42,277 bases of DNA from Gemmatimonadota bacterium (GCA_007120305.1 SKNW01000033.1:1-42277), one strand, 5' to 3'; shown: positions 1 to 8,862, counted from the first letter of the stretch. The notes: a model not told the origin generated them from the letters alone. A program made the numbers and translations.

Positions 1-249
1 GACGAGGTCCACCGCGCAGGATCGGGGGCTGGACCTGGACCTGGACGCCCGCCGGATCTTCCGGGGGGGGGCGAGCCCAAGCCCGAGCACCCGGCCGAGC
101 CCGAGCGCCCGCCCGAGCGCCCGCCCGAGCACCCGCCCGAGCACCCGCCCGAGCACCCACCCGAGCCTGAGCACCCGCCCGAGTCCGCGGGCGAGACGAC
201 GATGCCCGGAGGCGAAGAGGACCCGGGGGCCGAGGCCCCTGCCCGCTGA
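1..249 (+). CDS. C-terminal end of an unidentified protein with a Pro-Glu-His repeat tail (5' partial)
   Basis: Reading from base 1 in frame 1 gives 82 codons to a TGA at 247-249, with no start, so the gene begins outside the window. The visible part is low complexity: a Gly/Pro stretch, then repeated Pro-Pro-Glu-His or Pro-Pro-Glu-Arg units (about codons 28-61), then an acidic end. No domain can be recognised. The frame is believed to be coding because the repeat is regular at the codon level and ends in an acidic tail 206 nt before ileS. In related genomes a DivIVA-like protein can lie near ileS, but nothing here proves that identity. Such tails are usually disordered and proline-stiffened. 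Confidence 0.5.
   Translation, partial: DEVHRAGSGAGPGPGRPPDLPGGGEPKPEHPAEPERPPERPPEHPPEHPPEHPPEPEHPPESAGETTMPGGEEDPGAEAPAR
83..183 (+). repeat. 12-bp in-frame tandem repeat (Pro-Pro-Glu-His units)
   Basis: A 12-nt unit reading CCGCCCGAGCAC is repeated about seven times with small changes (CAC to CGC, one CCG to CCA, one short insertion). Because it is a multiple of three it expands the Pro-Glu-His tail of the partial gene without breaking the frame. This is a slippage-prone minisatellite inside coding DNA. Confidence 0.75.
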
Positions 250-344
250 CGTCGCCTGGCCCATGCCCTTCCGGCCCGCCTCCTTTCGGGGGGCAGATGT
301 CCGGTGCCCGGATGCATCTCCGGTTCCCATCCCGTCCGCGTACG

Positions 345-408
345 CGGCACGGTTCCCGGCACTGTCCCGGCACTGTTTTCGGCTCTGGTTTCGGCACGTC
401 CCCGGCAG
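345..408 (+). repeat. Phased CGGCAC hexamer array upstream of ileS
   Basis: CGGCAC or a one- to two-base variant begins at 345, 357, 368, 380, 392 and 403, so the spacing is 12, 11, 12, 12 and 11 bp. The spacers are T-rich relative to their surroundings (GGTTCC, TGTCC, TGTTTT, TGGTTT, GTCC). It lies in the 206-nt non-coding gap before ileS and ends 48 nt before its ATG. It may be a degenerate 11-12 bp tandem repeat or a set of helically phased protein sites. No good promoter hexamers were found beside it. Confidence 0.55.
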
Positions 409-455
409 GTTTCCCACCGTGGACTTCTCTTCCACCTTCGTGAATCGATCCCGGC

Positions 456-3400
456 ATGCGCTACCCTGATCCGCCCGAGAACCCCCGCCTCCTGGAAGAC
501 GAGACGCTGGAGGGCTGGCGAACCGAGTCCCTCTTCCGCCAGACGCTGGACGCCACCCGTGACGGGGAGCCCTTCGTCTTCTACGAGGGGCCGCCCACGG
601 CCAATGGGCGTCCGGGGCTTCATCACCTGATCTCCCGGACGATCAAGGACCTGGTCTGCCGGCATCGGACCATGCAGGGGCGGAGCGTGACCCGCATCGC
701 CGGGTGGGACACCCACGGCCTTCCCGTGGAGATCGAGGCGGAGCGAAAGCTGGGGATCTCGGGGAAGCCCGAGATCGAGGCCGTCGGAATCGAACGCTTC
801 AACCAGGTCTGCCGGGACTCGGTCTTCACCTACAAGGAGGAGTGGGAGCGGTTCTCGGAGCGGATCGGCTACTGGCTGGACTATTCCCGCCCCTACGTGA
901 CCTACCACACCTCCTACATCGAGTCGGTGTGGGCCATTCTGAAGACGCTGGCGGAGAAGGGGCTCCTGTACCGCGGGCACAAGTCGGTTCCCTACTGCCC
1001 CCGGTGCGGCACGGCACTCTCCTCCCACGAGGTGGCCCAGGGGTATGACGACGTCGAGGACCCGTCCCTCCACTTCCTCTGCCACTGGCAGGGCGAGGAT
1101 GGGGGCTCCGACGCCGAGGGGCGGAGCTTCCTGGTCTGGACCACCACCCCCTGGACCGTCCCGGCCAATGCGGCGCTGGCCGTGGCGCCGGATCTGACCT
1201 ATGCCCAGGTGCCCTGGACGGCCCCTGATGGCACGGAGCGCCAGCTGGTCCTGGCGGAGGCCCGGGTGGAGGCCATCTTCGGCGAGGGGGCCACGGCCCG
1301 GATCACCCGACGCTACACCGGTGAGGAACTGCTGGGGCAGCGCTACCTGCGCCCGCTGGAGGTGGTGACGCTGGACGATGTGCCTCCGGAGGAGAAAGCG
1401 GTCGGATGGCGGGTGGTGGACGAGGCCTTCGTGTCGGCGGATGACGGGACAGGGATCGTCCACATGGCGCCGGCCTTCGGCGCGGACGACTACGCATCCG
1501 GTCAGCGCCACGGCTTCCCCATGCTCCGTCCCATCGACGACGCCGGGTGCTTCCGGGCGGAGATCCCGGGGGTGGGTGGACGCTTCGTCAAGGAGGCGGA
1601 CCCCCTGCTGGTGGAGGCGCTCCGGGAGGCCGGTACTCTTTTCCGGATCGAGGCCGAAGTCCACAGTTATCCGCACTGCTGGCGCTGCTCCTCTCCCCTC
1701 ATCTACATGGCCCGGGATTCGTGGTTTGCCGCCACCTCGTCCCTCAAGGACCGGATGCTGGAGCACAACCGGGAGGTTGCCTGGCACCCACCGGAGGTGG
1801 GAGAAGGCCGCTTCGGCGAGTGGCTGGCCAACAACGTGGACTGGGCCCTTTCCCGTGACCGGTTCTGGGGGACGCCGCTCCCGGTCTGGGTGAATGATGC
1901 GGACCCCTCGGAGGTCGTCTGGATCGGCTCCCTGGCCGAGCTTGACGCCAGGGTCCGGGAGGCGGGAGGTGCCGGGCTTCCCGACGACTTCGACCCGCAC
2001 CGTCCCTGGATCGACGACATCACCTGGCCTGCATCCGATGGGACCGGGACGATGCGCAGGGTGCCGCAGGTCCTGGACGTCTGGTTCGACTCGGGCGCCA
2101 TGCCCTACGCCCAGTGGCACTGGCCCCACGAAAACGAGGAGGCCTTCCGGGCTCACTTCCCGGCCGACTTCATCTGCGAGGGGCTGGACCAGACCCGGGG
2201 GTGGTTCTACTCGCTCATGGCGATTTCCACCATGCTGGACCTTGGCCCGGCCTACCGGAACGTCATGGTCAACGGGCTGATCCTGGATGCCAACGGGCAG
2301 AAGATGTCCAAGTCCAAGGGGAACACGGTGGATCCCTGGGAGGCCATCGGGGAGTTCGGGTCCGATGCGCTCCGGTGGTACCTGGTCACCGTGTCGAACC
2401 CCTGGGTAGCCAAGCGGTACGATCCGGAAGGCGTGCGCGAGGCGGCACGAAAGTACTTCGACACCCTCTTCAACACCTACCGATTCTTCGCCATGTACGC
2501 CCGGGTCGAGGGATGGACCCCGTCGGCCGGGCTGGGAGGAGAGGGAGAGGATCCGTCTCCGGCGGAGCGGAGCGTGCTTGATCGCTGGCTGCTTTCCCGC
2601 CTGAACCGGACCGTGGCCGAGGTCGGGGAGGACCTGGACGGCTATCAGCTTACCCGGGCCTACCGGCGTGTCACCGACTTCCTGAACGAGGACCTGTCCA
2701 ACTGGTACGTGCGCCGGTCCCGGGCCCGGTTCTGGGGAAAGGCGGAGGCTGGCGATACACGGGCGGCGTTCCGCACGCTCTGGGAGGCCCTCGTCACCGT
2801 CACCCGACTCACGGCGCCGGTGGTGCCCTTCTCGTCGGACTGGCTTCATCGGGCCCTCCACGAGGGTCGTGACCCGGTGCACCTGGCCGCCTTCCCCGAG
2901 ACGGACGAGGGACGGATCGAGGACGCGCTGGAGGAGGAGATGGAGGCCGTGCGGGCCCTGGTCTCCCTGGGGCGGGCCGCCCGCGAAGAGGTCCGGATAC
3001 GGGTGCGCCAGCCCCTAGCATCGCTCCATGCGGTGGTCCCTGGACGCCGCCCCCGGGGGGAGGTCCTGGAGGTCCTGAAGGACGAGCTGAACGTGAAGGA
3101 GGTCCGGTTCCTGGACTCGGCCGAGGGTCTGGTCACGCTGTCGGCCCGGCCGAACTTCCGGGTCCTCGGTCCCCGATTCCAGGCCCGGAGCCAGGTGGCA
3201 GCGGCTGCGCTCCGAGGCCTGGACCAGGAAGCGCTTCGGGCCTTCCGCCGAGGGGAGCCCGTCGCCATCGACGTCGAAGGCGAGGCCGTTTCCGTGGAGC
3301 CTGACTGGCTCGAGGTGGTGGACGCCGCCGCCGGGGACCTGGTGGTGAAGGCCGAGAACGGCTTCGTGGCGGCGCTCGATCCCGTGCTCACGGACGACCT

Positions 3401-3674
3401 GCGGGTAGAAGGGATGGCCCGGGAGCTGGTGAACCGGATCCAGCGCCTGCGGAAGGATGCGGGGCTCGAGATCACCGATCGCATCCTTCTGGCGGTGGAT
3501 GGCCCGGAGGTGGTGGCACGGGCGGTTGCGGCCTGGGGTACATTCATTGCAGGAGAAACGCTGGCGGTGGAACTTGACGTCGGACGGGAGGCCGTGGACG
3601 CCCGGGCCTCTCTCCTGGAGGATGACGTGGACGGATCTGCCGTGCGCGTCGCGCTCAGCCGGGTCGGCGACTGA
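456..3674 (+). CDS. ileS: Isoleucyl-tRNA synthetase, type 2 (IleRS2) with GLHH signature
   Basis: Class I synthetase charging tRNA-Ile in the cytoplasm; 1072 aa, a normal length. The catalytic Rossmann domain has the first signature motif as G54-L-H-H57 instead of the usual HxGH, and the second as K616-M-S-K-S620. The CP1 editing domain begins near the W228-TTTPWT segment and holds the GTGIVHMAPAFG block that clears mischarged valine. The anticodon-binding helical domain follows the KMSKS loop, then a C-terminal domain of the kind seen in eukaryote-like type 2 enzymes; these are known for mupirocin tolerance. ATG 456 is the only sensible start because conserved N-terminal sequence begins within 20 residues, although no clear Shine-Dalgarno precedes it. 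The next gene starts 57 nt downstream. lspA, often next to ileS, is absent here. Confidence 0.97.
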   Translation: MRYPDPPENPRLLEDETLEGWRTESLFRQTLDATRDGEPFVFYEGPPTANGRPGLHHLISRTIKDLVCRHRTMQGRSVTRIAGWDTHGLPVEIEAERKLGISGKPEIEAVGIERFNQVCRDSVFTYKEEWERFSERIGYWLDYSRPYVTYHTSYIESVWAILKTLAEKGLLYRGHKSVPYCPRCGTALSSHEVAQGYDDVEDPSLHFLCHWQGEDGGSDAEGRSFLVWTTTPWTVPANAALAVAPDLTYAQVPWTAPDGTERQLVLAEARVEAIFGEGATARITRRYTGEELLGQRYLRPLEVVTLDDVPPEEKAVGWRVVDEAFVSADDGTGIVHMAPAFGADDYASGQRHGFPMLRPIDDAGCFRAEIPGVGGRFVKEADPLLVEALREAGTLFRIEAEVHSYPHCWRCSSPLIYMARDSWFAATSSLKDRMLEHNREVAWHPPEVGEGRFGEWLANNVDWALSRDRFWGTPLPVWVNDADPSEVVWIGSLAELDARVREAGGAGLPDDFDPHRPWIDDITWPASDGTGTMRRVPQVLDVWFDSGAMPYAQWHWPHENEEAFRAHFPADFICEGLDQTRGWFYSLMAISTMLDLGPAYRNVMVNGLILDANGQKMSKSKGNTVDPWEAIGEFGSDALRWYLVTVSNPWVAKRYDPEGVREAARKYFDTLFNTYRFFAMYARVEGWTPSAGLGGEGEDPSPAERSVLDRWLLSRLNRTVAEVGEDLDGYQLTRAYRRVTDFLNEDLSNWYVRRSRARFWGKAEAGDTRAAFRTLWEALVTVTRLTAPVVPFSSDWLHRALHEGRDPVHLAAFPETDEGRIEDALEEEMEAVRALVSLGRAAREEVRIRVRQPLASLHAVVPGRRPRGEVLEVLKDELNVKEVRFLDSAEGLVTLSARPNFRVLGPRFQARSQVAAAALRGLDQEALRAFRRGEPVAIDVEGEAVSVEPDWLEVVDAAAGDLVVKAENGFVAALDPVLTDDLRVEGMARELVNRIQRLRKDAGLEITDRILLAVDGPEVVARAVAAWGTFIAGETLAVELDVGREAVDARASLLEDDVDGSAVRVALSRVGD

Positions 3675-3731
3675 GGTTTCGCCGATCCACCGTGACGATC
3701 CGCCGTGAGGATCCACCCCGAGGGGAGACGA

Positions 3732-4757
3732 ATGCAGGAAGGGACGCTGGAACGACACGAGCTGGTGGTGGGTCCCGAGGGGGAAGGGGAGCGACTGGAC
3801 CGGTGGCTTTCGGAGACGCTGGACCTGTCGCGCACCCGGGTGGCCGCCCTGGTGGCGGAAGGCCGCGTGCGCTGGAACGAGGGCGTGCCGCGGAAGGCCG
3901 AGCCGCTGGCGGCCGGGGACCGGATCGAGGTCACCCTTCCCGAACCACAGGTTCCCCGAGCCGAGCCGGAGGATCTCCCGCTGGAGGTGGTCTTCCAGGA
4001 TGCCCATCTCCTGGTGGTGAACAAACCTGCCGGGATGGTGGTGCACCCGGCCCCGGGAAACCTGACGGGTACCCTGGTCAACGCCCTCCTCTTCCACGTC
4101 ACCGACCTGTCCGGGATCGGGGGCGAACTGCGGCCCGGCATCGTCCACCGGCTGGACCAGGACACCTCCGGCCTTCTGGTGGTGGCCAAGCACGACCAGG
4201 CCCACCGGGTCCTTTCCGCCGCCCTCAAGCAGCGCGAGATCCGGCGCCTCTACCGTGCCGCCACCTGGGGGCACCTGGAGGGAACGCCTCTGCGCATCGA
4301 TCACCCCATTGGACGGGACCCGTCCAATCGGAAGCGGATGGCCGTGGTCTCCGACGGGCGGCCGGCGGTGAGCCACGTCCGGGTCCGGGAGCGCTGGCGG
4401 GCCGCCGAGCTGGTGGACGTGGCGCTGGAGACGGGTCGGACCCACCAGATCCGGGTGCATCTCAGTCACCTTGGGCACCCGGTGGTGGGCGATGCCCTCT
4501 ACGGCGCCGGGTGGGAGCGGGGAATGAGTGGCGTGGCCCAGGGCTGGGCAGGGCAGCTGGCCCGCCGTGTTCCCCGCCAGTTCCTCCATGCTCGCCGGCT
4601 CCAGTTTCGCCATCCGGTCTCGGGCGACGTGCTGACCTTCGAGTCCGACCTCCCGCCCGATCTGGCGGCGGTCGTGAGCTGGGTCCACGACCAGGAGCGC
4701 CAGGCGCACCCGGAGCACCAGGAGCGAGGAGAGGAGCTCAGGGAGCCGGGGCGGTGA
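3732..4757 (+). CDS. rluD: RluA/RluD-family large-subunit rRNA pseudouridine synthase
   Basis: Isomerises uridine to pseudouridine in rRNA (helix 69 of 23S if truly RluD). An S4 RNA-binding domain lies at about residues 15-70 (ERLDRWLSETLDLSRTRV), followed by the catalytic domain with H139-R-L-D142, where D142 is the nucleophile, and the GRTHQIRVHL segment near the C-terminus. About 341 aa, usual for the family. The ATG at 3732 is preferred over an in-frame GTG at 3705 because AGGGGAG at 3721-3727 sits four nucleotides before it. The stop overlaps the GTG of the next gene. RluA, RluC and RluD cannot be told apart with certainty by eye; RluD is favoured by the S4 domain and the ileS neighbourhood. 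Confidence 0.92.
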   Translation: MQEGTLERHELVVGPEGEGERLDRWLSETLDLSRTRVAALVAEGRVRWNEGVPRKAEPLAAGDRIEVTLPEPQVPRAEPEDLPLEVVFQDAHLLVVNKPAGMVVHPAPGNLTGTLVNALLFHVTDLSGIGGELRPGIVHRLDQDTSGLLVVAKHDQAHRVLSAALKQREIRRLYRAATWGHLEGTPLRIDHPIGRDPSNRKRMAVVSDGRPAVSHVRVRERWRAAELVDVALETGRTHQIRVHLSHLGHPVVGDALYGAGWERGMSGVAQGWAGQLARRVPRQFLHARRLQFRHPVSGDVLTFESDLPPDLAAVVSWVHDQERQAHPEHQERGEELREPGR

Positions 4758-5185
4758 GAAAGGCGGCCACCCCGGGGCTGCTGGATCCCTTCGTGGCGCT
4801 CTCCCCTGTTCGCGAGGCGCTCCTCGTGGATCTCTCGGGGCGGGTCGTGGATCGCATCGGGTTCGCCGACCGCTCCGCGCGGATCCAGGCCGCCTCGCTG
4901 GTGGCGGGGCTCCACGCTTCCGGAGCCCGCCTCTCGGAGGCGGCCGGTAACCCGGGGCCGGCGCTTCTCCGGATCCGGGCCGGTGGGAGCCAGGTGCTTC
5001 TTCTCAGGGTTCCGCCACCGGCGATTCACGTCCTCCTCCTTCACCTGAACGGCGGGGACGGTGCGGAGGAAGCGTGGGAGGATGACCTCCCTGGACTTCT
5101 TCGCGCCCTGGCACCCCGGATTCCCGGCGGGCCCATCGTCCTGGAGGCCGAGCGCTTCGAGGCATCGCTGGAGTCGGACCGATGA
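4754..5185 (+). CDS. Roadblock/LC7-like small protein
   Basis: 143 aa, starting at a GTG that overlaps the previous stop (GTGA), with GGGAG eight nucleotides upstream. Residues about 17-90 read like a roadblock/LC7 (MglB-type) domain: LLVDLSGRVVDRIGF, a helix with LVAGLHASGARLSEAAG, then a strand IRAGGSQVLLLRVPP and a hydrophobic strand. Known roadblock proteins dimerise and act on small Ras-like GTPases or serve as scaffolds in motility and polarity. No GTPase gene is next to it. The C-terminal 50 residues are acidic then hydrophobic and match nothing known to me. The call rests on the pattern of strands and helices only. It overlaps the downstream DnaA-like gene by four bases, so the two are probably made together. 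Confidence 0.6.
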   Translation: MRKAATPGLLDPFVALSPVREALLVDLSGRVVDRIGFADRSARIQAASLVAGLHASGARLSEAAGNPGPALLRIRAGGSQVLLLRVPPPAIHVLLLHLNGGDGAEEAWEDDLPGLLRALAPRIPGGPIVLEAERFEASLESDR

Positions 5186-7116
5186 TCGGGCGGCGCGGTT
5201 TGAGCGGAGGGGCCGTGGTGGAGTTCGATCCCCGCCTGACCTTCGAGACGTTCGTGGTGGGCCCGGCCAACCGCCTGGCCTCGGCCGCTGCGCGCAGGGC
5301 GGCGGAGTCGCCGGGAGCGAGCTACAATCCCCTTTTCCTCTACTCGGCGTCAGGGCTCGGCAAGTCGCACATCCTGAATGCCATTGCCCATCACGCGGTT
5401 CGCACCAGCGCCTCCCGGGTGGTGGAGTACGAGACGCTGGAGGGGTATCTGGACCACCTTGCGGAGGCGCTGGAAGCGGGGGGAGGCGGCGCCGCCCTGG
5501 ATCGTTACGCCCAGGCCGAGATCCTGCTCCTGGACGACGTCCAGTTTCTGACGGGTCAGGCGCAGGCCCAGGAGATGCTCCTGAGGATGCTGGACACGCT
5601 GACCGGACGGGGCGCCCAGGTCGTCCTGGCTTCGGACCGGCCTCCGGCGGAGATCAACGGGCTTGACGCCCGGCTCCTTTCCCGGTTCTCCGGGGGGCTC
5701 ATCGTGGACATCGGCCTTCCCGACTACGAGACCCGGGTCGCCATCATGCGTCGGAAGGTGGAAGAGCGGAGGGCCCGTCTTGCCGAGGGCGTGGCCGAGG
5801 CGCTGGCCCGGTTTCCCTTCCAGAACGTGCGGGAGCTCCAGGGCGCCCTGAACCGACTCCTGGCGATCCAGGAGCTGGAGGAACGCCTGGTCCGGGTGGC
5901 CGATCTGGGGGCCGTGCTGGGGCCCCAGTTTGCCGTGGATGTCGACCGTGGAGAGGGGGGTGGGGATGCATCCCGGGTGGGGGCGCAGACGGACGAGGCG
6001 GCCAACGTGGAGCCGGAGTGGAGGGTCGCCTTTGTCCGGGTCATCGAGACCGTGGAGTCGGCCGGGTACTCGGCCGACCGGCTCCGACGCCCGCTTGAGG
6101 ACCGGTGGAACGAACCTGCGGACTGGCAGGAGATCCTGAAGGCCTTCCGGCGGGACCTGGATCGGCTCCGGGAGATCCGGGCCCAGCTTCAGGACCTCCC
6201 GGCGCCCTGGCCCTCGGATGCGGACGTCATCCTCCGTGACCCCGACCTCCTGGACGAGGCGGAGCGCCTCCTGGGTCTGGCCGTCGAGCGGTCCCGGTCC
6301 TTTCCTGACATCCCCTCGGGGCCCAAGCTGGACGAATCGGGCACACGCTTTCCGGCCCTCGCCCGGCGGGCCGCCGAGCGGGCGATGACATCGGAGGTTC
6401 CGGAGTACAACCCCCTCTTCGTGCATGCCTCCGATCCGGTTCGGACCCGGGAATTCCTCGAGGCCTGTGGCCGGACCTACCGGGCCCTGGACCCGAAGGC
6501 ACGGGTCGGGCTCCTGTCGGTGCCCGAGTTCAGCGAGGAGTTCATTGCCGCGCTTTCCGCCGGTGTGGCGGGGGCGTGGAGGGAACGGTGGTGGTCCGTG
6601 GATCTCCTCCTCCTCCACGAGGCGGAGGCGCTGGGCAGGACCGAGCGGGCCCAGGAGGAATTCTTCCACCTCTTCGAGGCGTTGAAGCGGCGGGGATCCC
6701 GGATTTTCGTGGCGGCCGACCGACCGGCGTCGACGCTGGAGGGGATCGATGACCGCCTTCGTTCCCGGTTCCAGGGCGGCCTGGTCCTGGACCTTGGCAT
6801 GGAGCCGGGAGCCCGGGCCGGAGGCGGGAGCGGAGATTGGCCCGCCTCGCCGAGGCACCTCCCGGCCGTGCAGGGCCGGGGCAAGCAGGATCCGGCCGCA
6901 CCTGCGCCCACGCCCACCGCGACGGGGCCCGCCACGCCCGAATCCAGGTCGGTGCTCGATCCTTCGGCAGACCTCGAGCGCGATCCCGCCCTCGGGGCGC
7001 CGGTAACGACCCCGGTAGCAGGTGCAGAGGAGCCGCCAGCCTGGACGCCTCCCCCGGACCGCGTCGTCTGGCGGTGGCCGCGGATCGAGGACCGGATCGT
7101 GGAGGACGCATCATGA
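5182..7116 (+). CDS. Tandem DnaA-like AAA+ protein; second module lacks the P-loop
   Basis: 644 aa. Residues 15-240 match the DnaA ATPase domain: DPRLTFETFVVGPANRLA, Walker A SASGLGKS (55-62), Walker B ILLLDD (114-119), a sensor-1-like VVLASDRPP and the box VII-like LLSRFSGGL. A helical linker follows (about 260-380). Residues 392-541 repeat the same architecture: FPALARRAAER, YNPLFVHASDPVRT where the P-loop should be (409-422), LLLLHE (475-480) in place of Walker B, IFVAADRP and DRLRSRFQGGL. So module 2 is probably a pseudo-ATPase. The last 100 residues are Pro/Ala-rich. There is no DnaA domain IV helix-turn-helix, so it is not the replication initiator; Hda is similar but has a single module. 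ATG 5182 overlaps the upstream stop, with GGAG eight nucleotides before it; GTG 5218 is a possible shorter start. Function unknown; the operon suggests work with the roadblock and DUF4388 proteins. Confidence 0.85.
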   Translation: MIGRRGLSGGAVVEFDPRLTFETFVVGPANRLASAAARRAAESPGASYNPLFLYSASGLGKSHILNAIAHHAVRTSASRVVEYETLEGYLDHLAEALEAGGGGAALDRYAQAEILLLDDVQFLTGQAQAQEMLLRMLDTLTGRGAQVVLASDRPPAEINGLDARLLSRFSGGLIVDIGLPDYETRVAIMRRKVEERRARLAEGVAEALARFPFQNVRELQGALNRLLAIQELEERLVRVADLGAVLGPQFAVDVDRGEGGGDASRVGAQTDEAANVEPEWRVAFVRVIETVESAGYSADRLRRPLEDRWNEPADWQEILKAFRRDLDRLREIRAQLQDLPAPWPSDADVILRDPDLLDEAERLLGLAVERSRSFPDIPSGPKLDESGTRFPALARRAAERAMTSEVPEYNPLFVHASDPVRTREFLEACGRTYRALDPKARVGLLSVPEFSEEFIAALSAGVAGAWRERWWSVDLLLLHEAEALGRTERAQEEFFHLFEALKRRGSRIFVAADRPASTLEGIDDRLRSRFQGGLVLDLGMEPGARAGGGSGDWPASPRHLPAVQGRGKQDPAAPAPTPTATGPATPESRSVLDPSADLERDPALGAPVTTPVAGAEEPPAWTPPPDRVVWRWPRIEDRIVEDAS

Positions 7117-7152
7117 ACGCCGGGCGCGCACAACCCGGGGGGGAGGTGATCC

Positions 7153-8862
7153 ATGGCCATTGAGGGACAGCTTTCCGACGTCGGCCTTGCCGACATCATG
7201 CAGCTCCTGGCCGTGGGGCGGAAAACCGGGTGCCTCACCGTGACAGACCGGTCCAGCTTCGGCTACATCTACATGGAGGACGGCCGGGTGATCTACGCCA
7301 ACGTCCTCAACCGCCCGGACCGACTCGGCGAACTCCTCGTGCGAAACCAGGTCATCGATCGGAACGAGCTCTCCCGGGCCATGGAGGAGCAGGCCCGACA
7401 GCCGGGACTCCGCCTGGGCCGGATCCTCGTGAGTCGGGGAACCATCACCGAGGAGGACCTCTCTCGTTTCATCACGGTGCAGGTCGAGGAGGCCGTGTAC
7501 CATCTCTTTGCCTGGGAGCGGGGAGCCTTCCACTTCGAGCCGGATTCCCATCCCGACGATACGACCGGACCCCACGTGTCGATCAGCGCCGAGAGCCTCC
7601 TTCTGGAAGGAGCTCGACGCGTCGACGAATGGTCCATGATCGAGAAGAAGATCCCGTCGATGGACCTGGTCTTCGCCAGGGAGGAGCGGACCGGAACGAA
7701 CGAGAATCGGACCGAAACCGGAAATGGAAAGGCGGAGGAAGGGGAGCCAGGGGGTAGGGAGTCCTCCCCCGGGAAGGGCGCGGAGGAGGCCGAGCTCACC
7801 CCGGAGCAAGAGCGGCTGCTGGAGCTCGTGGATGGGCATCGTACGGTCCGTGATCTCGTGGACGAATCGGGGCTCGTGGAGTTCGACGTGGCCAAGTCCC
7901 TCTTCGGGCTCCTCCAGGCCGGCTTCATCGTTTCCGTGGGCCGACGCGAGGACGCGTCGCCGGATGCCGCCGAGGCCGAGGGGCTCCCCCAGAAGCTCTC
8001 GGTGGGGGGCGCCTATTACCGCGCGGGGATGTTCGAGGATGCGGAGCGAGAATACCGGGCGGCGCTGGCCATCGTGAACGACGAGCCTACGGCCCGCGCC
8101 CGCCTGGCCCTGATCTGCCTGAGGTCGGAGCGCTTCGAGGAGGCCCTCGCGCACTACCAGGCGATGCCCGACTCCGTCCGTGAGAGCCCGTCGGGGGTCC
8201 GGAATCGCGCCCTTGCATTGGAGATGCTCGGGCGGAACGAGGAGGCAGTGGACCTCCTCGAGGGATTGGCTGAACGTGCGCCTTCCCCTCCCGAACTTCT
8301 GCTGGCCCGGGCCATTCCTCTCCTCAAGGTGGGCCGGCCCCGCGCCGCCTGGGACCTCCTTCGACGATTCCGGAGTGCGTGGAGCGGGGGAGATCCGCCT
8401 CCCCTCTACTACGCCTGGGCGATCCTGGCTGCCGCGGCCAGTGGAAACCCGGATGCGGCGCTCCAGGTGGGGCGGGAAGGTGTGGCCGCGCATCCCACCG
8501 AGGGGGCGATCCTCGTGAACCTGGGGGTGGTTCTGGAGGCCCGGGAGCAGGGCGCCGCGGCCGAGGCCCTCTACCTGCGCGCTGCCTCTTCGTCTCCCGT
8601 ACCTCCGCAGGCGCACAAGAACCTGGGCGACGTGGCCTATCGGCGGGGAGACCAGGCGGGAGCCAGGGCCCACTACGAGCGGGCGGTGCGGCTGGATCCG
8701 GACCTCGGCGACGACGTATACCTGAAACTCGGAAACCTCTTTCACCGGGATGGGGACCGGGACCTGGCTCTTCAGCACTGGCGCCGGGCCCTGGAACTGA
8801 ACCCCCGCAACGAAGTGGTCCGCACGAACCTGCAGCTGGCGGCCTCCTCGGCCCCGCGATGA
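7153..8862 (+). CDS. DUF4388 (PatA-like N-terminal) plus TPR protein
   Basis: 569 aa, preceded by GGGAGGTG (7141-7148) a few bases before the ATG. Residues 1-170 match DUF4388: GQLSDVGLADIMQLLAVGRKTGCLTV, GYIYMEDGRVIYA, LGELLVRNQVI and GRILVSRGTITEEDL, then FAWERGAFHFEP. A charged Glu/Gly-rich linker (about 180-212) leads to a winged-helix-like piece (LTPEQERLLELVDGHRTVRDLVDESGLVEFDVAKSLFGLLQAGFI), and about seven TPR units fill residues 265-569. DUF4388 proteins occur beside roadblock and MglA-type proteins in deltaproteobacteria and related phyla and are thought to be signalling scaffolds. No signal peptide, so it is cytoplasmic. The last codon overlaps the start of the peptidase gene. Confidence 0.88.
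   Translation: MAIEGQLSDVGLADIMQLLAVGRKTGCLTVTDRSSFGYIYMEDGRVIYANVLNRPDRLGELLVRNQVIDRNELSRAMEEQARQPGLRLGRILVSRGTITEEDLSRFITVQVEEAVYHLFAWERGAFHFEPDSHPDDTTGPHVSISAESLLLEGARRVDEWSMIEKKIPSMDLVFAREERTGTNENRTETGNGKAEEGEPGGRESSPGKGAEEAELTPEQERLLELVDGHRTVRDLVDESGLVEFDVAKSLFGLLQAGFIVSVGRREDASPDAAEAEGLPQKLSVGGAYYRAGMFEDAEREYRAALAIVNDEPTARARLALICLRSERFEEALAHYQAMPDSVRESPSGVRNRALALEMLGRNEEAVDLLEGLAERAPSPPELLLARAIPLLKVGRPRAAWDLLRRFRSAWSGGDPPPLYYAWAILAAAASGNPDAALQVGREGVAAHPTEGAILVNLGVVLEAREQGAAAEALYLRAASSSPVPPQAHKNLGDVAYRRGDQAGARAHYERAVRLDPDLGDDVYLKLGNLFHRDGDRDLALQHWRRALELNPRNEVVRTNLQLAASSAPR

Noticed and set aside
250-455. T-box or other riboswitch before ileS
   Set aside because: No T-box sequence, anticodon-like specifier loop or terminator/antiterminator pair could be found; only the hexamer array is present.
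3692-4753. 5' extension of the frame that holds the roadblock-like gene
   Set aside because: It lies in another frame over the pseudouridine synthase gene and reads as low-complexity Gly/Arg/Pro; the GTG at 4754 is a better start.
5182-7116. Chromosomal replication initiator DnaA
   Set aside because: There is no domain IV helix-turn-helix, the ATPase module is duplicated, and no dnaN or origin-like DnaA boxes lie nearby.
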